DNA of 64,000 nt, taken from contig CM054145.1 of the NCBI GenBank assembly GCA_028751875.1, positions 11,315,020-11,379,019 of the forward strand, given 5' to 3'. The notes under the pieces are model-generated. The model made no database searches. It was given only the letters and a program-made list of their open reading frames with translations, and was not told the origin of the DNA. Shown here in pieces: positions 62,404 to 64,000 of the stretch. This DNA is from Rapana venosa. Taxonomy: Eukaryota > Mollusca > Gastropoda > Neogastropoda > Muricidae. A program made the translations under genes and the position numbers. Every line of letters starts with the position of its first letter. Within the stretch, counting starts at the first letter, position 1.

Positions 62404-62798
62404 AACTCACTCACTCACTCATCCCTTGGTCGGGACGACCGTTGGGGTACCCGAACGGACTCTGCAAGTGGACCGCCAAATGGTTCTGTCCTGGGCTGCT
62501 TTCAGGAGGTTTGGTACAGTAAGGCCGGTCCACTCCTTGATGTTGGATATCCAGCTTTTGCGTGGTCGTCCCTGCCTCCTTGCTCCTTCCACCATTCCCT
62601 GCAGGACTGTCTTTGACAGGCTGTTATGCCTTGTTGTGTGGCCAAACCACTTCAGTTTCCTCCGTTTGACTGTATCTAGCAATGGTTCTTGTTTGCCAGC
62701 CAGTGCCTCGATCTGCTGCCAGAGTAGTCATTGGTTTTACGGTCTCTGTAGGTGATGTTCAGGATCCGCCTGAGGCACTTCATCTCAAAGGCTTGAAT

Positions 62799-63563
62799 TC
62801 AACGTTCTAGATCGGCAGTAAGTGTCCATGCTTCACAGCTGTACAAGGCAATGGATGTGACGAGTGCCGTGTAGAGTCTGACCTTAGTGTGGGTTCTGAT
62901 GTTATGGTTTCTCCACACTTTCGCCAGCTTAGTCATGGAGGAGAGTGCCACAGCAAGTCTGATCTTCACCTCTTTTGTGCTCGTACCTTCTTTGGTGATG
63001 ACTGCTCCAAGGTACTTGAAAGTTTCTACCTCCTCTAGTGTCTCGCCACTCTTGATGCTGGTGGGAGTGGTCGGTGTGGTACTGTTCACTAGGATCTTGC
63101 TCTTTTCCGTGCTGATCTCCATACCGTGGGCATTGGCTGATGTTTCCAGTCTGGTGGTGAGATCCTGGAGTTCTTCTTCACTGCGGCCCATGAGATCAAT
63201 ATCGTCTGCGAATCGAAGATTGCAGACTGGCCTTCCTCCTATTGTGATTGTGGTCTTGAAGTCGAGGAGGGCCTCCTGCATGATGTTCTCCAGGAACACG
63301 TTGAAAAGAACGGGGGATAGCGGGCAGCCTTGTCGAACTCCAACTGAAGTCCGGAAGAACTCCCGATTTTCTCCACCCATGAGGACTGCACTGTGGGAGC
63401 TGTCATACAGCGCCTGGATGACTTGAATCAGGTCCTCGTCGAAGTTATAGTCTCTCGTGACTTGCCACAGAGCTTCTTGCCACACTCGGTCGAAGGCCTT
63501 CTTGAAGTCAATGAAGTTGTTGTAGAGCTGTAGTTGATGTTGAAGATGCTTCTCTATGAGCAT
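62799..63563 (-). CDS. LINE-B reverse transcriptase palm and thumb (intact segment)
   Basis: A 254-codon open segment. NNFIDFKKAFDRVWQEALWQ is motif A, TSVGVRQGCPLSPVLFNVFL is motif B, LRFADDIDLMGRSEEELQDL is motif C (FADD), and VETFKYLGAVITKEGTSTKE is in the thumb, ending YSCEAWTLTADLER. All RT catalytic Asp are present. The start given is the first Met of the open segment and not an initiation site. Downstream frames (62682-62419) carry the GHTTRHNSLSKTVLQG C-terminal block. Upstream is the TGA at 63609-63611. Confidence 0.9.
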   Translation of the reverse strand: MLIEKHLQHQLQLYNNFIDFKKAFDRVWQEALWQVTRDYNFDEDLIQVIQALYDSSHSAVLMGGENREFFRTSVGVRQGCPLSPVLFNVFLENIMQEALLDFKTTITIGGRPVCNLRFADDIDLMGRSEEELQDLTTRLETSANAHGMEISTEKSKILVNSTTPTTPTSIKSGETLEEVETFKYLGAVITKEGTSTKEVKIRLAVALSSMTKLAKVWRNHNIRTHTKVRLYTALVTSIALYSCEAWTLTADLER

Positions 63564-63608
63564 TCTGATGTTGAAGATCTGCTCGACAGTGTTTCGACCT
63601 GGTCTGAA

Positions 63609-64000
63609 TCATGCCTGTTCTTCTGATAGGATTTCTTCTGCTTGTGGTTTCAGTCTGTTCAAGGCAATGCGTAGCATAACTTTGCTTGGATGGCTTATCA
63701 GACTGATTGTTCTGTAATTTTGGCACTTCTTCAGGTCTCCCTTCTTTGGAAGTGGAACTATGATGGATTGGGTCCACTGTTCAGGCCACTCTTTGCTGGT
63801 CCAGATGCGTTGGCAGATGATTGTTAATGCCTTGATCATCTCTGGGCCTCCGTTCTTGATGAGCTCAGCCGGGATGTTGTCAATCCCTGGTGACTTGCCT
63901 CTTTCAAGGATCTTACTGCTTCTTCTACCTCTTCCTCCAGCACCTGTGTGCTTTCGGATCTGATGGTCTGGGATCTTGCTCGTGAGTTTGTTCGGATCAG
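63609..64000 (-). pseudogene. LINE-B RT fingers, ending at the shared stop
   Basis: On the minus strand: TSKEWPEQWTQSIIVPLPKK, GDLKKCQNYRTISLISHPSK and ILSEEQA, then TGA (63611-63609). In the third LINE (9700-11230, -) the same position reads EEQAGFRAGRS, so one G-to-T change (GGA to TGA) explains the stop. Upstream, to the window edge, come DNIPAELIKNGGPEM and earlier linker sequence. Confidence 0.85.

Larger units (their letters stand above)
62404..64000 (-). mobile_element. LINE-B copy 2, runs off the right edge
   Basis: The reverse complement of 62404-64000 matches 42880-44489 nearly base for base, including the 3' end ACCAAGGGATGAGTGAG with a (TGAG)n tail. The 5' part lies beyond the window. 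It is inserted in the I-type LINE RNase H. It shares the TGA in EEQA*FRPGR (63609-63611) with copy 1 but lacks copy 1's frameshifts near motif B and after motif C. Confidence 0.92.

Noticed and set aside
1..64000. Bacterial or phage origin, defence systems or operons
   Set aside because: No ribosome-binding-site-led gene arrays. Coding content is eukaryotic retroelements with tRNA-derived SINEs and microsatellites.

Overview
This is a transposon-dense piece of animal nuclear DNA with no convincing host gene. I found no operon-like arrays, rRNA genes or functional tRNA genes. Nearly every open frame that gives recognisable protein belongs to a retroelement: LINEs of at least six lineages, Ty3/gypsy LTR elements, small LTR-only or gag-only elements, and tRNA-derived SINEs. 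The mix (CFDP2-like and RTE-like LINEs, L2-like and I-like LINEs, SINEs with a 'GGATGAGACTATAAACCGAGG' type core, long CT/GT/CA microsatellites, poly-G runs) looks lophotrochozoan, most likely a mollusc and perhaps a gastropod. That is recognition by eye, not a search result.

Layout. 0-3 kb: poly-G, AT-rich DNA, a possible solo LTR and one copy of a dispersed repeat (here R1). 3.6-7.9 kb: one decayed I-type LINE on the minus strand (endonuclease, linker, RT, RNase H), broken by a SINE and by a tandem mini-LTR (TRIM-like) array. 7.9-11.2 kb: minus-strand L2-like LINE, then a CFDP2-type LINE. 11.9-13.0 kb: SGNH-type LINE ORF1. 13.0-16.1 kb: a LINE ('LINE-A') whose 5' end is inverted, in a stretch that looks like poor consensus sequence. 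17.5-21.1 kb: a gag-only LTR element abutting another TRIM-like LTR with a 58-bp tandem array. 22.3-26.5 kb: repeat R1 split by a near full-length LINE-A with target-site duplication, itself carrying a chimeric tRNA/5S SINE. 26.9-28.2 kb: SINE split by a 31-bp minisatellite.

28.2-38.8 kb holds the most notable object: a Ty3/gypsy-type element whose domains run gag-protease-INTEGRASE-RT-RNase H, the Ty1/copia order, as in the Gmr1 group. It contains a nested RTE-type LINE (14-bp TSD) and several SINE fragments. 39-45 kb: low-complexity DNA, SINEs, pyrimidine tracts and a LINE-B copy inserted in a TRIM-type LTR (10-bp TSD). 45.2-52.1 kb: a second Ty3/gypsy element, rearranged so that gag runs forward while pol is inverted and circularly permuted, with another LINE-A inserted next to the RT active site. 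52.3-55.5 kb: a CR1/Rex1-like LINE carrying a SINE. 56.2-62.4 kb: I-type LINE remains interrupted by a full-length L2-like LINE. 62.4-64 kb: second LINE-B copy, inverted relative to the first and sharing its premature stop codon.

The elements do not form a working pathway. They are layers of insertion that can be ordered from nesting and target-site duplications. Almost all frames are broken. The most intact are a gypsy RNase H segment (36742-37473), a gypsy integrase segment (34533-35273) and LINE-B and L2 RT segments.
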